Positions 26,623-36,450 are shown, counted from the first letter of the stretch. The stretch: DNA of 64,000 bases from Channallabes apus (GCA_030522415.1 CM060121.1:12852055-12916054); one strand, 5' to 3'. Numbers and translations: made by a program. Notes: generated from the sequence alone by a model not told the origin.

Positions 26623-27334
26623 ATTATTATTATTATTATTATTTTTTTTTACTTAAAGTATTTTACTTAAAGCATTTCTTTTTTTAAATAAAATACTACT
26701 AGCCCTGTGTAACATGTTCGACCCTAAATGCACGGGCGACACCATGAAACACGGACACGAGGCCTTAGAGGAAAAAGGGTAATTTATTTAGAAAAATGGG
26801 GAAGGAAAGGGTTAAAGGCTCTCTGCGGCCTTTTCCACTTTGGCGGCAGGGATGCGAAGGCGGAAGTGAAGGTGCCGCGGGAGCTCGTGCAGCTCGTTCA
26901 CACGCTCCTCTTGCGGAGATCAAAGGCGCCCCCCTTTTTAAAGTCTCTGGGGCGCATCACATCGCCCCGCTCTTGTGCCACTGTCTCTCATAAAATCCAC
27001 CGCGTCGCAAAGTCCAGCTTCCCAACAGTCAGACCCCGAGCTACACTCCCCGCTGTGTTTAATAGCGCCGGGATCATTATCGGCGATAGTTCATGGGCCG
27101 TTGCTTGATTCTGCAGCCCTGCTCCTTCACATACTGTACCTTAAGGGGGGGAGGCCACCTAACTAGTGAGCGAGGAGCGATATCAATTTGGACGCACGCC
27201 CATCCCAGGCGCACGCCGTGACACTCTGTAAGTAAGCTAAGCTAGCAAAACTAGCGTGCATAAATAGTTTATATTTAGGAAAATGTGGTATCGGTAGCAT
27301 TTCCAATACCAGTATCGGAATCGGGACAACCCTA
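26499..27334. mobile_element. Non-autonomous hAT-type element with 8-bp target duplication
   Basis: Ends are imperfect inverted repeats: left TAGAGATGTTCCGATACC, right (reverse complement) TAGGGTTGTCCCGATTCC. It is flanked by an exact 8-bp duplication, CCTGAAAT, at 26491-26498 and 27335-27342, the hAT signature. Inside lie a (TA)n/(TTA)n tract (26586-26642) and a GC-rich block (about 26703-27230) that looks like foreign cargo. No transposase frame. Confidence 0.85.
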
Positions 27335-27408
27335 CCTGAAATCAGATATTCCATTAGTCATAAGTGCCTAAAAATTGCTGGAGGTTAAAGGGAAAAGTAT
27401 GTTTGTGA

Positions 27409-27412
<4 letters not shown>

Positions 27413-27496
<84 letters not shown>
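27413..27496 (+). repeat. (TA)n-(GA)n microsatellite
   Basis: TA tract to about 27470 followed directly by a GA tract. Confidence 0.95.
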
Positions 27497-27497
<1 letters not shown>

Positions 27498-27936
27498 TTC
27501 TTGGAAGAGACAGAAATGATTCATCATTCACAGGACACCTGTATGAGTATATTGGTCCAAGCTTATAGTCCACTGGCAGTAAAAAGGTTCCTCCTACTCC
27601 TAGTGGTACAGTGAAGTGACTCATCCGTTGATGGAAGCAAATCTTTAGTCTTCTTATTTGACATAGATAAGGTCTATAAAAAATTCTGTCCCACATGACT
27701 AGATTCTATTTACATTTATAATTAAATATCTGCTCACTGTCACAAAAGAAACAAGTCTCACATTATTGTAGGATAGGATAAAAACTGGCGGTACTGTATT
27801 ATTGTGTTATTTTCCTGAATCAAGGAGTTGCAGACACAGTGTAAGTGCAGTGTAAGTGGAACAGGAATCGAAACAAGACATAGTGAAAACAATAGGTTAC
27901 TTGCGTAACCCCGGTTCTCTGATAGCATTAAGTGAG

Positions 27937-28096
27937 GTGTCTCACTATGGGATACGCCCCTTCCGCGTATTCTTCAGAAGCCCTATTACATTACGCCAGC
28001 CCCAATTGGCTGGCAGATGTGACGTCGTGTCCTGGCGTGGCCTTCCCCCCCCCCGTATAAAGGGGGCAGCACGACGTCACTTCGCTATTCAAAAAC
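27937..28096 (+). repeat. Left inverted terminal repeat of the DIRS element
   Basis: 160 bp, inverse copy of 33247-33406, including the same run of ten C. It contains a CCAATTGG box (28002-28009), an 11-bp inverted repeat with CRE-like TGACGT cores (28019-28029 and 28070-28080) and TATAAA (28056-28061), pointing inward on the plus strand. Confidence 0.93.
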
Positions 28097-28139
28097 AAGC
28101 AACCTCTTCCTCGCTTCACACAGCAAGGAGGGTGATCTG

Positions 28140-28236
28140 GTGAGACACCTCACTTAATGCTATCAGAGAACCGGGGTTACGCAAGTAACCTATTGTTCTC
28201 TTTCAAGCATACGTTTCGGTGTCTCACTATGGGATA
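28140..28236. repeat. Internal complementary region (circle-junction sequence) of the DIRS element
   Basis: 28140-28197 is the exact reverse complement of the left outer end 27888-27945. 28195-28236 is the exact reverse complement of the right outer end 33389-33430. The two halves share a single GTT (28195-28197), the complement of the terminal AAC. This is the template arrangement that lets DIRS elements rebuild their ends and form a closed circle. Confidence 0.93.
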
Positions 28237-28312
28237 TCCTAACTCCCGTATTGTCAGATAGCCTGTCTTGAAGTCTGCCAACCATAACCAACACATTCAG
28301 GGCTGAACGAAT

Positions 28313-29400
28313 TTAGTTTGTAGATTCCGTGCTTACACTCAGTACTGCGTGAGCTAGAGTCTGAGCTGTAACATCTAATTTATAAAATCTGGCGAATGTG
28401 TGCGGCGATGACCAGTTCGCCGCTTCACAGATATCCTGTAATGTGACTCCTTTAAATAGAGCCCATGAACTTGACATTCCCCTTGTTGAGTGCGCGCGCA
28501 AACCAGTTGGGGGTTCGAGACCCTTACTGGAGTATGCCAGCGAAATAGCCTCCACTATCCAATGCGATAAACGTTGCTTAGTGATCGGCTTCCCCGTGCG
28601 AGGTTTCACCCAAGAAACGAACAGCTGATCGCTCTCCCTTAAACCTCTGGTTCGCTCTGTATAGATGCGTAAAGCGCGCACTGGGCACAGTGTATTCAAC
28701 TTTTGCTGCTCTGATGATGCAAAAGGGGGAGGATGGAAGGCCCTCAGCTCAAGAGGGCTTATCGCATTAATGACCTTAGGCATGAATGCGGGATTAGGTT
28801 TCATAACTACTCCTGCATCCCCAGACATGAATTGTAAACATGCTGGATGCACAGAAAACGCATGAATCTCACTCACGCGCTTCGCTGAGACCAAGGCAAT
28901 CAATAGCGCAGTCTTGAAGGACAGTGCCTTGAAATCAATCTTGTCTATCGGTTCAAATGGGGGCGTGGATAATGCATCAAGCACCAATCCCAGGTCCCAT
29001 GATGGGGTAAGTGGTTTTGACACCGGCAGGGCGCGGCGCGCGCCCTTCATGAATCTGCATATCAAAGGATGTTGGCCCACCGTTTTATTATCCCAACCGA
29101 TGTGGCACGCAGATATAGCAGCCAGAAACACTTTTATGGTTGAGAACGCTCTGCCTTTCTCTATCATTTCCTGCAGAAATGAGAGAATCACTGCCACTGA
29201 ACACTGAAAGGGAATCTCGTGTCTAGCTGTGCACCAGCGCTCAAACACATTCCATTTGCAGTCATAGAGAGACCTAGTCGATGCTGCTCTGGCGTTCTGT
29301 ATAGTCTTGATGACACTGTCAGGCAGGCCAGTCTTACTTAAATTGGACCACTCACAGGCCAGGCCCATAGTGCCAGTCGTTCCGGGTGAGGGTGGAAGAT
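28313..29400 (-). CDS. DIRS tyrosine recombinase (C-terminal domain of a 1077-codon frame)
   Basis: The frame is open from 31546 to 28313. Its last 340 or so residues (from about 29344 down) form the recombinase that would integrate the circular element DNA. The catalytic set is present: arginine in SAKRVSEIHAF (residue about 890 of the long frame), HxxR in RAHSTRGMSS (1019/1022) and tyrosine in FARFYKLDV (1055). A core-binding-like N-terminal domain (STRSLYDCKWNVFERWC) precedes it. The true start is unclear: the frame is -1 relative to the RT frame, and the recombinase part begins just where RT stops (29338). Frameshifting, re-initiation or splicing are all possible. Confidence 0.9.
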
Positions 29401-31371
29401 CTCCCCCCCCTCCTGTGACAGGAGGTCTCTGCGCTGCGGGAGAGACCACGGTTCGCCGTCTAGCATATGCATGATCTCCGCAAGCCAGTGTTTCCCTGGC
29501 CATCTCGGAGCTATTAGTATTATTTTCAGACCTTCCTCTCTTACTCTGCAGAGAGTTGGTGCTATCAGCGCTATTGGCGGGAACGCGTATAGGAGAGTGC
29601 GAGGCCACTCGTGTGCTAGCGCATCTGTCCCCAGAGGCGCGCTCCGGTCCTTCAGGGAAAAAAACAGGTGACATTGGGCGTTGTCTTTGGACGCGAACAG
29701 ATCCACTGTCGCTCTGCCGTATATGCTCCAGATCTGTTCGATCACTTCGCTGTTCAGTTTCCACTCCCCATAGGAGGGATTTCCCCTGGACAGCAGATCT
29801 GCGCCCCGATTCATCACACCCTGTACGTGTGTCGCTCTCAGGGATAAAAGGTTGACACTGCCCCATAAGATCAGTCTGCGTGCTAGCGTGTGCAGCAGAA
29901 GCGATCTGAGGCCCCCCTGACGATTTATGTACGCTACAACTGTAGTGTTGTCCGTTCTCACAAGAACATGATTTCCTCTCAGAAAAGGAAGAAAATGTTT
30001 TAGTGTCAGAAAGACAGCTAGCATTTCCAGATAGTTTATGTGAAGATTGGTCATGTGCTGACCCCATCTCCCATTCACTATTCTGCCCTCGTGAATGCCC
30101 CCCCAACCGGATAACGACGCATCCGTTGTTATCATCTTTCTGTGTCGGACCACGCCCATGGCAACCCCTTCGATCAGGAAATTCGGGTGTCTCCACTGGC
30201 GTAGTGCTAGAACCGCCTCTGACGTCACTCTTACCCTTCTCCGTGAGTGACGTGCTGGGTCCAGCCCCTGAGACGCCACCCAGCGTTGAAATTCCCTCAT
30301 ATGCAGTCTGCCTAGGGGAATAACCATCAGGGCTGATGCCATCAGTCCTAGTAATCTGAGGCATGTGCGAAAGCAAACTTTGTGTTCTCTCTGAAATTGT
30401 GTCATGCAGGAGGTGAATCTTTTCACCCTGTCTGTGGAGAGTCGCGCTCTGAACTTCACTGAGTCCAGCGCCAGTCCCAGATACGTTATGGATTGTGTGG
30501 GAATTAAAACACTCTTTTCTGTGTTTAATCTTAGCCCCAGCTCCTGTATGTGTTCCATAAGCATAGCTGTGTGTTCTCTCGCTTCTTGTTCCGAGCTGGC
30601 TGTCACGAGCCAGTCGTCTATGTAAGTAGCGAGACGAATGCCTTTTTCTCTGAGCGGAGTCAGTGCCGCTTCTGTGCATTTCACAAATACTCTGGGACTG
30701 AGGGACAAGCCGAATGGTAGCACCAGATATTCGTATACCACACCAAGGAAGGCAAATCTCAGAAACTTCCTGTGGGGTGGGTATATGTTTATGTGAAAAT
30801 ATGCGTCCTTCAGGTCGATCGATGTAAACCAATCTCCCTGGCGCACTATTTTCAGGAGTGTAGAGTGAGTGAGCATTCTGAACTTGTATTTCTTTAGGTA
30901 TACATTCAGCGCGCGCAGATCTAGTATCGGGCGGAGGGTTTGAGTCCCTTTCTTTGGAACGAGAAAGTATCTCGAGTAGAACCCGCTGTGGCTCTCTTCT
31001 GGTGGAACCACTCTTATTGCCCTTTTGTTCAACAGAGAGGAAATTTCCTCTTGAAGGACCTGTTTCAGTTCCCCTCGCACCTGGGAATGAATTATCCCTC
31101 TGAAGGCTGGGGGGGAAAACGCGAATTGCAGTCTGTACCCGAATTGTATTGTTTTCAATACCCAGCGGGACTGTGTGCATTTGCGCCAACTGCTTATCTG
31201 CAGTGTTTTGGCGCCATCGTGCGGCTGAATCTTGAACTGTTCCGTGGCCTGTACTGCGCATGCGCGAGCACTTAGCGCTGTGACAGTGTCTGTGTGCCCC
31301 ATCGCCTCTGTGAGAGCGAGAGCTCCCCGAGGCGATGTCATATTGTGCTTTATTGACATGTTTTTCAACAT
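29338..31371 (-). CDS. DIRS reverse transcriptase / RNase H
   Basis: 677 codons, first ATG at 31371, stop at 29338. The RT palm has SIDLKDAYFH (catalytic aspartate about residue 187) and YIDD (250-253), with LPFGLSLSPRVF before it. RNase H follows: TTDASLSGWGG (about 416), YLEM glutamate (about 449), RTDN (about 473) and RGADLLSR (about 525). A C-terminal module (VDLFASKDNAQCHLFFSLKD, then LAHEWP and IAPRWPGKHW) is typical of fish DIRS-like polyproteins. No catalytic residue is missing. It would copy element RNA into DNA in Gag particles. The frame is entirely overlapped by the -1 frame of 28313-31546. Confidence 0.92.
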   Translation of the reverse strand: MLKNMSIKHNMTSPRGALALTEAMGHTDTVTALSARACAVQATEQFKIQPHDGAKTLQISSWRKCTQSRWVLKTIQFGYRLQFAFSPPAFRGIIHSQVRGELKQVLQEEISSLLNKRAIRVVPPEESHSGFYSRYFLVPKKGTQTLRPILDLRALNVYLKKYKFRMLTHSTLLKIVRQGDWFTSIDLKDAYFHINIYPPHRKFLRFAFLGVVYEYLVLPFGLSLSPRVFVKCTEAALTPLREKGIRLATYIDDWLVTASSEQEAREHTAMLMEHIQELGLRLNTEKSVLIPTQSITYLGLALDSVKFRARLSTDRVKRFTSCMTQFQREHKVCFRTCLRLLGLMASALMVIPLGRLHMREFQRWVASQGLDPARHSRRRVRVTSEAVLALRQWRHPNFLIEGVAMGVVRHRKMITTDASLSGWGGIHEGRIVNGRWGQHMTNLHINYLEMLAVFLTLKHFLPFLRGNHVLVRTDNTTVVAYINRQGGLRSLLLHTLARRLILWGSVNLLSLRATHVQGVMNRGADLLSRGNPSYGEWKLNSEVIEQIWSIYGRATVDLFASKDNAQCHLFFSLKDRSAPLGTDALAHEWPRTLLYAFPPIALIAPTLCRVREEGLKIILIAPRWPGKHWLAEIMHMLDGEPWSLPQRRDLLSQEGGEIFHPHPERLALWAWPVSGPI

Positions 31372-31646
31372 TTTTTTGGGGAGGTATTTTTTGTGATATT
31401 TTTATTTGGGGGGTATAGTGAAGCTTTATTGGGGTTTGCATGTAACATGTGCTTGTGACACATTTCTGCGTGCACAACGCTGCACCGTCCCATTTTCTCT
31501 TCACTGTCACTCTTCCCCTGGCCCTGTCGGGCTCTCCCCGCCACACAGAACAGTTGCGGACTCTGGAACTCGTCCTTTGAACATTGTGAGGGTCGGGAAC
31601 TAGCGAACTGTGGGGCTGTTGGTTCCCTCCCTGACGAAAAACCCCG

Positions 31647-33209
31647 TCAAACGGCCTTCTTCTTCCTCCTCACTCCCTGAAGTTGGGGTTGAGGATGAGG
31701 CTGAGACGCAGGCTGGGTCGTCTGAGCTGCCGCTGGCTGATAGCTCCTTCTCTGCCAGGGAGCTCTCTGCTCCACGACTCCGCTTTGGCCAGCTGCACTC
31801 GTAGTCGGTCTCTGCCGTTTTGGAATGCGATAGCTGGGGGGAGGGCGGGCTGCGACCTGCGCAAAGGACTGTCGAAACGGCGGGGGGGGTGCCGTTTGCG
31901 CCTTCCTGGGCATGCAGAGCTGTAGCGCTTCGTCATCCCGCTTCTTCTCTTCGCATCTCTTCTGCATGCGGCTTAAAGCCGAGCCGAAGATGCCGTCTGT
32001 CACCACCGGTGCGTCCAGGATTGACTCTTTCTCTCTGTCAGAGAGATTTGTCAGGTTAAGCCACCGTCCTCGTTCCTGGACCACCATAGTGGCCATAGCC
32101 TTCCCCGCGGCTTGCACCGCACACCTCTGAAGCCTCAGGGAGAGATCCGTAACGACACAGATCTCCTCCCAATGTGTCTGACCTGGTGTGGTCGAGGCTT
32201 CGTCCTGCAGCTCCGCCTGGTAAGCGGTCAGCAAGGAGGTTGCATTCAGGGCTCTGGCACAGAGCGCGACTGCCTTGTATGCGCGTTCAGTCATGCTTGA
32301 CTGAAACCGCTCTGCTTTCGATGGCAGCGACGGATTTGCAGCCGCCGCGTGTCTCGGGAGCAGGTGCGCAGCCACTAGCTGTTCCATGGGCGGCATTCTA
32401 AAAAGTCCTGCCTTTTCCATCCCTTCCACGTCCAGCGCAGAGCCTCCCTGCACTGGCACCTTGCTGGTGAAAGGTTTATCCTTCCATGTCACCGCGAGCT
32501 CCTCCAGGAGCTCCGGGAAGACTGGAAGGAGCTGCCGTGCCGCCCGTTTCGCTCTCGGCAGCCTCTTGCCCTCATAGCGAGACTTTGCAGTCTCCGCTAC
32601 CACGTTCGGCCACTGGATGTCGAGCTTCTCCGCGGCGCGTTTGCACACGTCCTGTAAATCGACGCTAAGGATCGGGGATGGAGCCCCGTCCGTAGCTCCA
32701 GCGGCTCCCGTCGTGGCAAGAAGTTGCTCCGAGTGTACAGGTGGGAGGAAGGGGGAGTCCTCGAACTCCTCCTCCTCCTCCGATAGGAGAAAGTCGGACT
32801 GGCCGTCTTCCTCAAACTCGAGCTCGCCTTCCTCCTCGTCAGTGCTGAGCACACCGGGCAGAGGAGCGCAGGCGTCGAGCTGTTCACCCCACGATAAAGC
32901 TGCCGTGGTGGGCAGCTCTACAGGGATGGATACCTGTGGGGTGGTAGCTGGAGTAGGGCTAGGCGAAAGAAGCGGGTCGAGGCCTGACAGGCTAGCTTGG
33001 CGCGCTAGCCTGCGCCGAAGACTCTTCTTCGTGAAGCGCGCGCAGTGCTCGCAGGCACCGGGGTTGTCGACCGCCAGTTGGGCGTGTTTCAGCCCGAGAC
33101 AGGCCGAGCAGACCTGGTGTGAGTCCTTGCCCGATATTTTGTTCCCGCAAACGCAGAGTCGCGCGTCTCCTCCTTCCCTAGCCGTAGCCGTCTGCATTGC
33201 TGCAGCCAT
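31647..33209 (-). CDS. DIRS Gag-like protein
   Basis: 520 codons, ATG at 33209, about 75 bp inside the TATA box of the right terminal repeat. The N-terminus has a Cys/His cluster (C19, C21, H31, C34, C37, H42, C53, C56: RLCVCGNK, HQVCSACLGLKHA, CEHC), a probable zinc-binding module seen in fish DIRS-type Gag proteins. An acidic stretch follows (about 120-170, GELEFEEDGQSDF and EEEEEFEDS). The rest is helical and charged, and the tail is Pro/Gln-rich with a basic end (RRKKKAV). It presumably packages element RNA. The 275-bp gap to the RT ATG has no stop-rich barrier in the long -1 frame, which starts at 31546. Confidence 0.85.
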   Translation of the reverse strand: MAAAMQTATAREGGDARLCVCGNKISGKDSHQVCSACLGLKHAQLAVDNPGACEHCARFTKKSLRRRLARQASLSGLDPLLSPSPTPATTPQVSIPVELPTTAALSWGEQLDACAPLPGVLSTDEEEGELEFEEDGQSDFLLSEEEEEFEDSPFLPPVHSEQLLATTGAAGATDGAPSPILSVDLQDVCKRAAEKLDIQWPNVVAETAKSRYEGKRLPRAKRAARQLLPVFPELLEELAVTWKDKPFTSKVPVQGGSALDVEGMEKAGLFRMPPMEQLVAAHLLPRHAAAANPSLPSKAERFQSSMTERAYKAVALCARALNATSLLTAYQAELQDEASTTPGQTHWEEICVVTDLSLRLQRCAVQAAGKAMATMVVQERGRWLNLTNLSDREKESILDAPVVTDGIFGSALSRMQKRCEEKKRDDEALQLCMPRKAQTAPPPPFRQSFAQVAARPPPSYRIPKRQRPTTSAAGQSGVVEQRAPWQRRSYQPAAAQTTQPASQPHPQPQLQGVRRKKKAV

Positions 33210-33246
33210 GTTATATAGATAGGCTTCTGGTGTGAAGCGAGAAGAG

Positions 33247-33406
33247 GTTTTTGAATAGCGAAGTGACGTCGTGCTGCCCCCTTTATACGGGGGGGGGGAA
33301 GGCCACGCCAGGACACGACGTCACATCTGCCAGCCAATTGGGGCTGGCGTAATGTAATAGGGCTTCTGAAGAATACGCGGAAGGGGCGTATCCCATAGTG
33401 AGACAC
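33247..33406 (-). repeat. Right inverted terminal repeat and promoter of the DIRS element
   Basis: Inverse copy of 27937-28096. On the minus strand it has a CCAAT-type box, CRE-like TGACGT repeats and TATAAA (33287-33282). The Gag ATG follows at 33209, so this repeat is the likely sense promoter; the left repeat points the other way and could drive antisense RNA. Confidence 0.85.
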
Positions 33407-33430
33407 CGAAACGTATGCTTGAAAGAGAAC

Positions 33431-33940
33431 ACGACGATGAAAATAATACAGCAGATACAGAACATGAAAACAGATACAGGTTCCCAATACACAAAGTCAC
33501 TGGGTACTTGTCAGCATGGCGCATGCCGTGAGTGTGGGGGTGGAGCTGGAGTTTGGAGTTTAAATTGGAATTTAAATTGTTTTGAGTTTTTGAGAAAAGC
33601 TTGGTGCTGGCATGATACTCGCAAAGCTAGGTTATGCCGCTGGTATGATGTTCTCAAAGCCTTAATGATACTTTATTTCAAATCTGGTCAACACAATGTT
33701 AATGAAAAGCAACATAGAAGAAGTGGAGACAGAAAAACTCAGAATCAGAGTTAGAGTACATAGATGCATGGGTTAACTAGTTAGCAGGGAAATTGTAAGC
33801 ACCATGAGCTTGTGTCTGATACTGTAGTTCTTTGTACTATGGCTGTGTGAAGCAAGCACCTATTTCTGATTTAGAAATATGAGAATACTTTTTTTTTAAG
33901 CTAGATATACAGTAGCAGTAGACTAAGTGTTCTCATGTTT

Positions 33941-34010
<70 letters not shown>

Positions 34011-35121
34011 ATGTGTGTATGTGTGTGTATTGGTCTGGCTCCACTTGGTTTGGTGAAGAGGTAATGCTTTCTTCACCATCTGCGGATGTGACCTGGCAGA
34101 TGTGCAAAAATAAGGGGAAGGGCTTATTAGTGCCATCCAACCTGTGATGATTGTGTGTGAAGATGCCTGTGTATGTGTGTGTGTTCTGTGATAACTATGC
34201 CGAGCATCCTCGCTTGCATTTATGTAATCAGACCTCCAGACAGGAAATTTGGAACAAGTCAGGAAAAAAATAAATAAACAAATAAATCATGCAAAGAAAA
34301 AACATTAGGCATACAAAAAAGTAAGAGAAAAAAATTATAAAACACAAAGCTTCATTGTGCGTGCATATGCATGTTTATGTAAGTGTGTATCCATCCAAAA
34401 GTGAATTAACCTATTAAAAAAGAAAAACAGACGTGTGTATACTTGGCACTATCCATCCAACCTTCCAGGAATCTCTGTAGTCTAACTAGGAACCGTGGAG
34501 GATGATCATTGTATTTATTCTCATTTTGTACGACCATGATAGAACCTCCTAGCAACATTCATGCACACATTCACACACTACAGGCAATTTGGGAACACCA
34601 TTTAGCCTGTACAGTAGGTCTTAGGACTGTGGGAGGAAACCCACCAAGCAGGGGGAGAACATGCAAACTCCATGCACACATCAAATCCAACCCAGGACCT
34701 GGAGGTGCAATTGTGTCACTTTAGTAGAGTTACATTTTTAAACTGGCACTTTTTGAGGCCTGTGTGTAAGAAAACTGTAAGCTTACTTTCCTTGTTACTT
34801 AATACTGTAGGAAATATGTTCTCTAACAAGAGTATATTTCTGGAGACACTAGTGAGAAAGGTTGGCTTAAGGATGAGTGGGAGAGTAGGATGGGAGAGTG
34901 TTTAAAACTTGTTTGCCAATGCAACACCTCAGAAAAGAATGGGTGCAACTGACAAATAAGCATACAGTACTTTGGCTGAAGAGTTTGCATAATAAGTATA
35001 AGGACATTTAAGTATGTATTAATGTTTAAGGTTTAAAACAAACAAGGAACAATGTATTCCTGTGTCTATGATTGCCATTATTCATTAGGGATTTCTGCTG
35101 TGACCTTTACTTTACCTGCAG
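33431..35121. other. Intergenic sequence between the DIRS element and cacng5
   Basis: It contains a long (TA)n tract (33944-34012), an inverted V-SINE fragment (34565-34720) and AT-rich unique sequence. No coding exon seen. The cacng5 splice acceptor region begins near 35100. Confidence 0.6.
34565..34720 (-). repeat. V-SINE fragment, minus strand
   Basis: ACTGTGGGAGGAAACCCACC and GGGGAGAACATGCAAACTCC are the reverse complement of the V-SINE core. A CCAGGACCTGGAGGTGCAA head follows. Confidence 0.75.
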
Positions 35122-35133
35122 GTGGTTGGTGGT

Positions 35134-35329
35134 ATGAGTGTGTGTAACAGAAAAGCGCTGACCCTCCTGAGCAGTGTCTTCGCAGTGTGTGGCGTGGTAC
35201 TCCTGGGCATAGCTGTTAGCACTGATTACTGGCTCTACCTAGAGGAGGGTGTCGTCCTGCCCTTTAACCAGAGCACCAGCATCCACACGTACCTACATTC
35301 TGGCCTGTGGAGACTCTGCTTCCTGTCAG
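35134..35329 (+). CDS. cacng5: cacng5 coding exon 1: TM1 and first extracellular loop
   Basis: ATG at 35134, 12 bases after the acceptor CCTGCAG (exon from 35122). It encodes MSVCNRKALTLLSSVFAVCG, a hydrophobic TM1 (about residues 8-29), then STDYWLYLEEGV and an N-glycosylation site (NQS, about 45). It ends in the family signature HSGLWRLCFLSG (GLW-C motif of the claudin fold). 65 codons plus one base; donor CAG|GTGAGA. Confidence 0.95.
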
Positions 35330-36369
35330 GTGAGAGATTTCATTTCATTACATATTGCATAATGAACTGAGTTTTAAAAATTCTAAACATCAGAGTGTCA
35401 AAATGTGTCTAACTACTAAATCTTATTTATAATACCACACCTTTTGTACAGTATATATTTATATAGCATAACATAAGGTTCCCCATATAACATTATGTTC
35501 CCCATAGCATTGTGGTGAATTAGTTTAATTTACTAGGCACCATTTCAAGAATTGCTCTTATAAATGTTTTTATTTGCACATCTCCAACTTCCTCTTCCTT
35601 AATTTGTCCAATCAGATGTTCACAATGTTACAGTATATTGAGGAAATTGGGTGAATTAAATGTATTTGTGTTAAATCATTTTAATGCATGTTGCCTTACT
35701 TTATTCATGTACTTCTCATGAAGGAGAAGAACAAAACATTTACAAAGGAAGCTGCTTGCAGTAGACTGAAAGTCCCAACCTGCAGCAGTGTGTGTTTCTC
35801 ACGCTAAGTGATTGTGACCCTGTGACCCTGACCAGGATACAGCAGATGCTAAAGATGAATTGATCACATTCACAAGTGAAATTCTTTTCTTCGGAAATCC
35901 CAGCTTGTTAAAACACTGGAGTCAAGGCACAGTGTAGACCCTAGGAGAGACGCTTAGCTCAATGGCATCACTGGAATTTGAACTGAAGAGCTTCTGAGTC
36001 TTTGATAATATAAAATACACCATAATGAATCAGCCAGGCAATCTAGTTGTGAGTAATTGTAAAGTCCAGGCATCTCAATGTGTGAAAATGCAAGTAGAAA
36101 CGGTGCCTGAATAATCTCACAATATGCACTCTGGCATGCACTGTGTTTAAAAGTGTTTTATACTGTAGGTGAGTTTATTTCATTTATCTCCGACTCAATG
36201 GATATAACTGTGAGCAAACTGTTATCTTTAGCTATTCATTAAAAAAGGAAAAAGAAAAAAACACAATGCGATGACGTTGTGAGTGCATTTTTGAGCGTTA
36301 TGATCCTGTGAATATTAATGTATTTTGAGATCGTGAGTGTAAGTGATTCAGGCTTTTAAAATCTTCATA

Positions 36370-36373
<4 letters not shown>

Positions 36374-36432
<59 letters not shown>
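36374..36432 (+). repeat. (CT)n microsatellite serving as polypyrimidine tract
   Basis: 59 bp of CT repeat ending 18 bases before the 3' splice site of cacng5 exon 2 (acceptor AG at 36449-36450). Only GTTTTTGGTCTCTTCC lies between. Confidence 0.9.
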
Positions 36433-36435
<3 letters not shown>

Positions 36436-36450
36436 TTTGGTCTCTTCCAG

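Larger units (their letters stand above)
27888..33430 (-). mobile_element. Complete DIRS-type tyrosine-recombinase retrotransposon
   Basis: 5543 bp, coding on the minus strand. It has (a) 160-bp inverted terminal repeats that I read as identical (27937-28096 and 33247-33406); (b) unique outer ends with AAC at both termini (27888-27890, 33428-33430); (c) an internal complementary region at 28140-28236 made of the complements of both outer ends; (d) three long open frames for Gag, RT/RNase H and a tyrosine recombinase. There is no protease, no DDE integrase and no target-site duplication, as expected for DIRS elements, which are thought to integrate a circular DNA by recombination. The lack of stops and the matching repeats suggest a young, possibly active copy. 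It lies between prkca and cacng5. Confidence 0.93.

Noticed and set aside
26728..27108. 126-codon frame inside the small hAT element
   Set aside because: The GC-rich cargo favours open frames by chance and no domain is visible. Kept only as a note on unusual composition.
31647..33209. Gag-like gene considered as a retroviral gag or a host gene
   Set aside because: The flanking inverted repeats, internal complementary region and tyrosine recombinase place it in a DIRS element. No LTRs, protease, DDE integrase or envelope are present.
29338..33222. Several plus-strand open frames of 60-200 codons across the DIRS element
   Set aside because: They are antisense shadows of the Gag and RT genes: low-complexity Ser/Arg-rich translations with no family resemblance.
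33089..33487. Minus-strand frame of 132 codons over the right DIRS repeat
   Set aside because: It runs across the terminal repeat into unrelated flanking DNA, so it is not an element gene.
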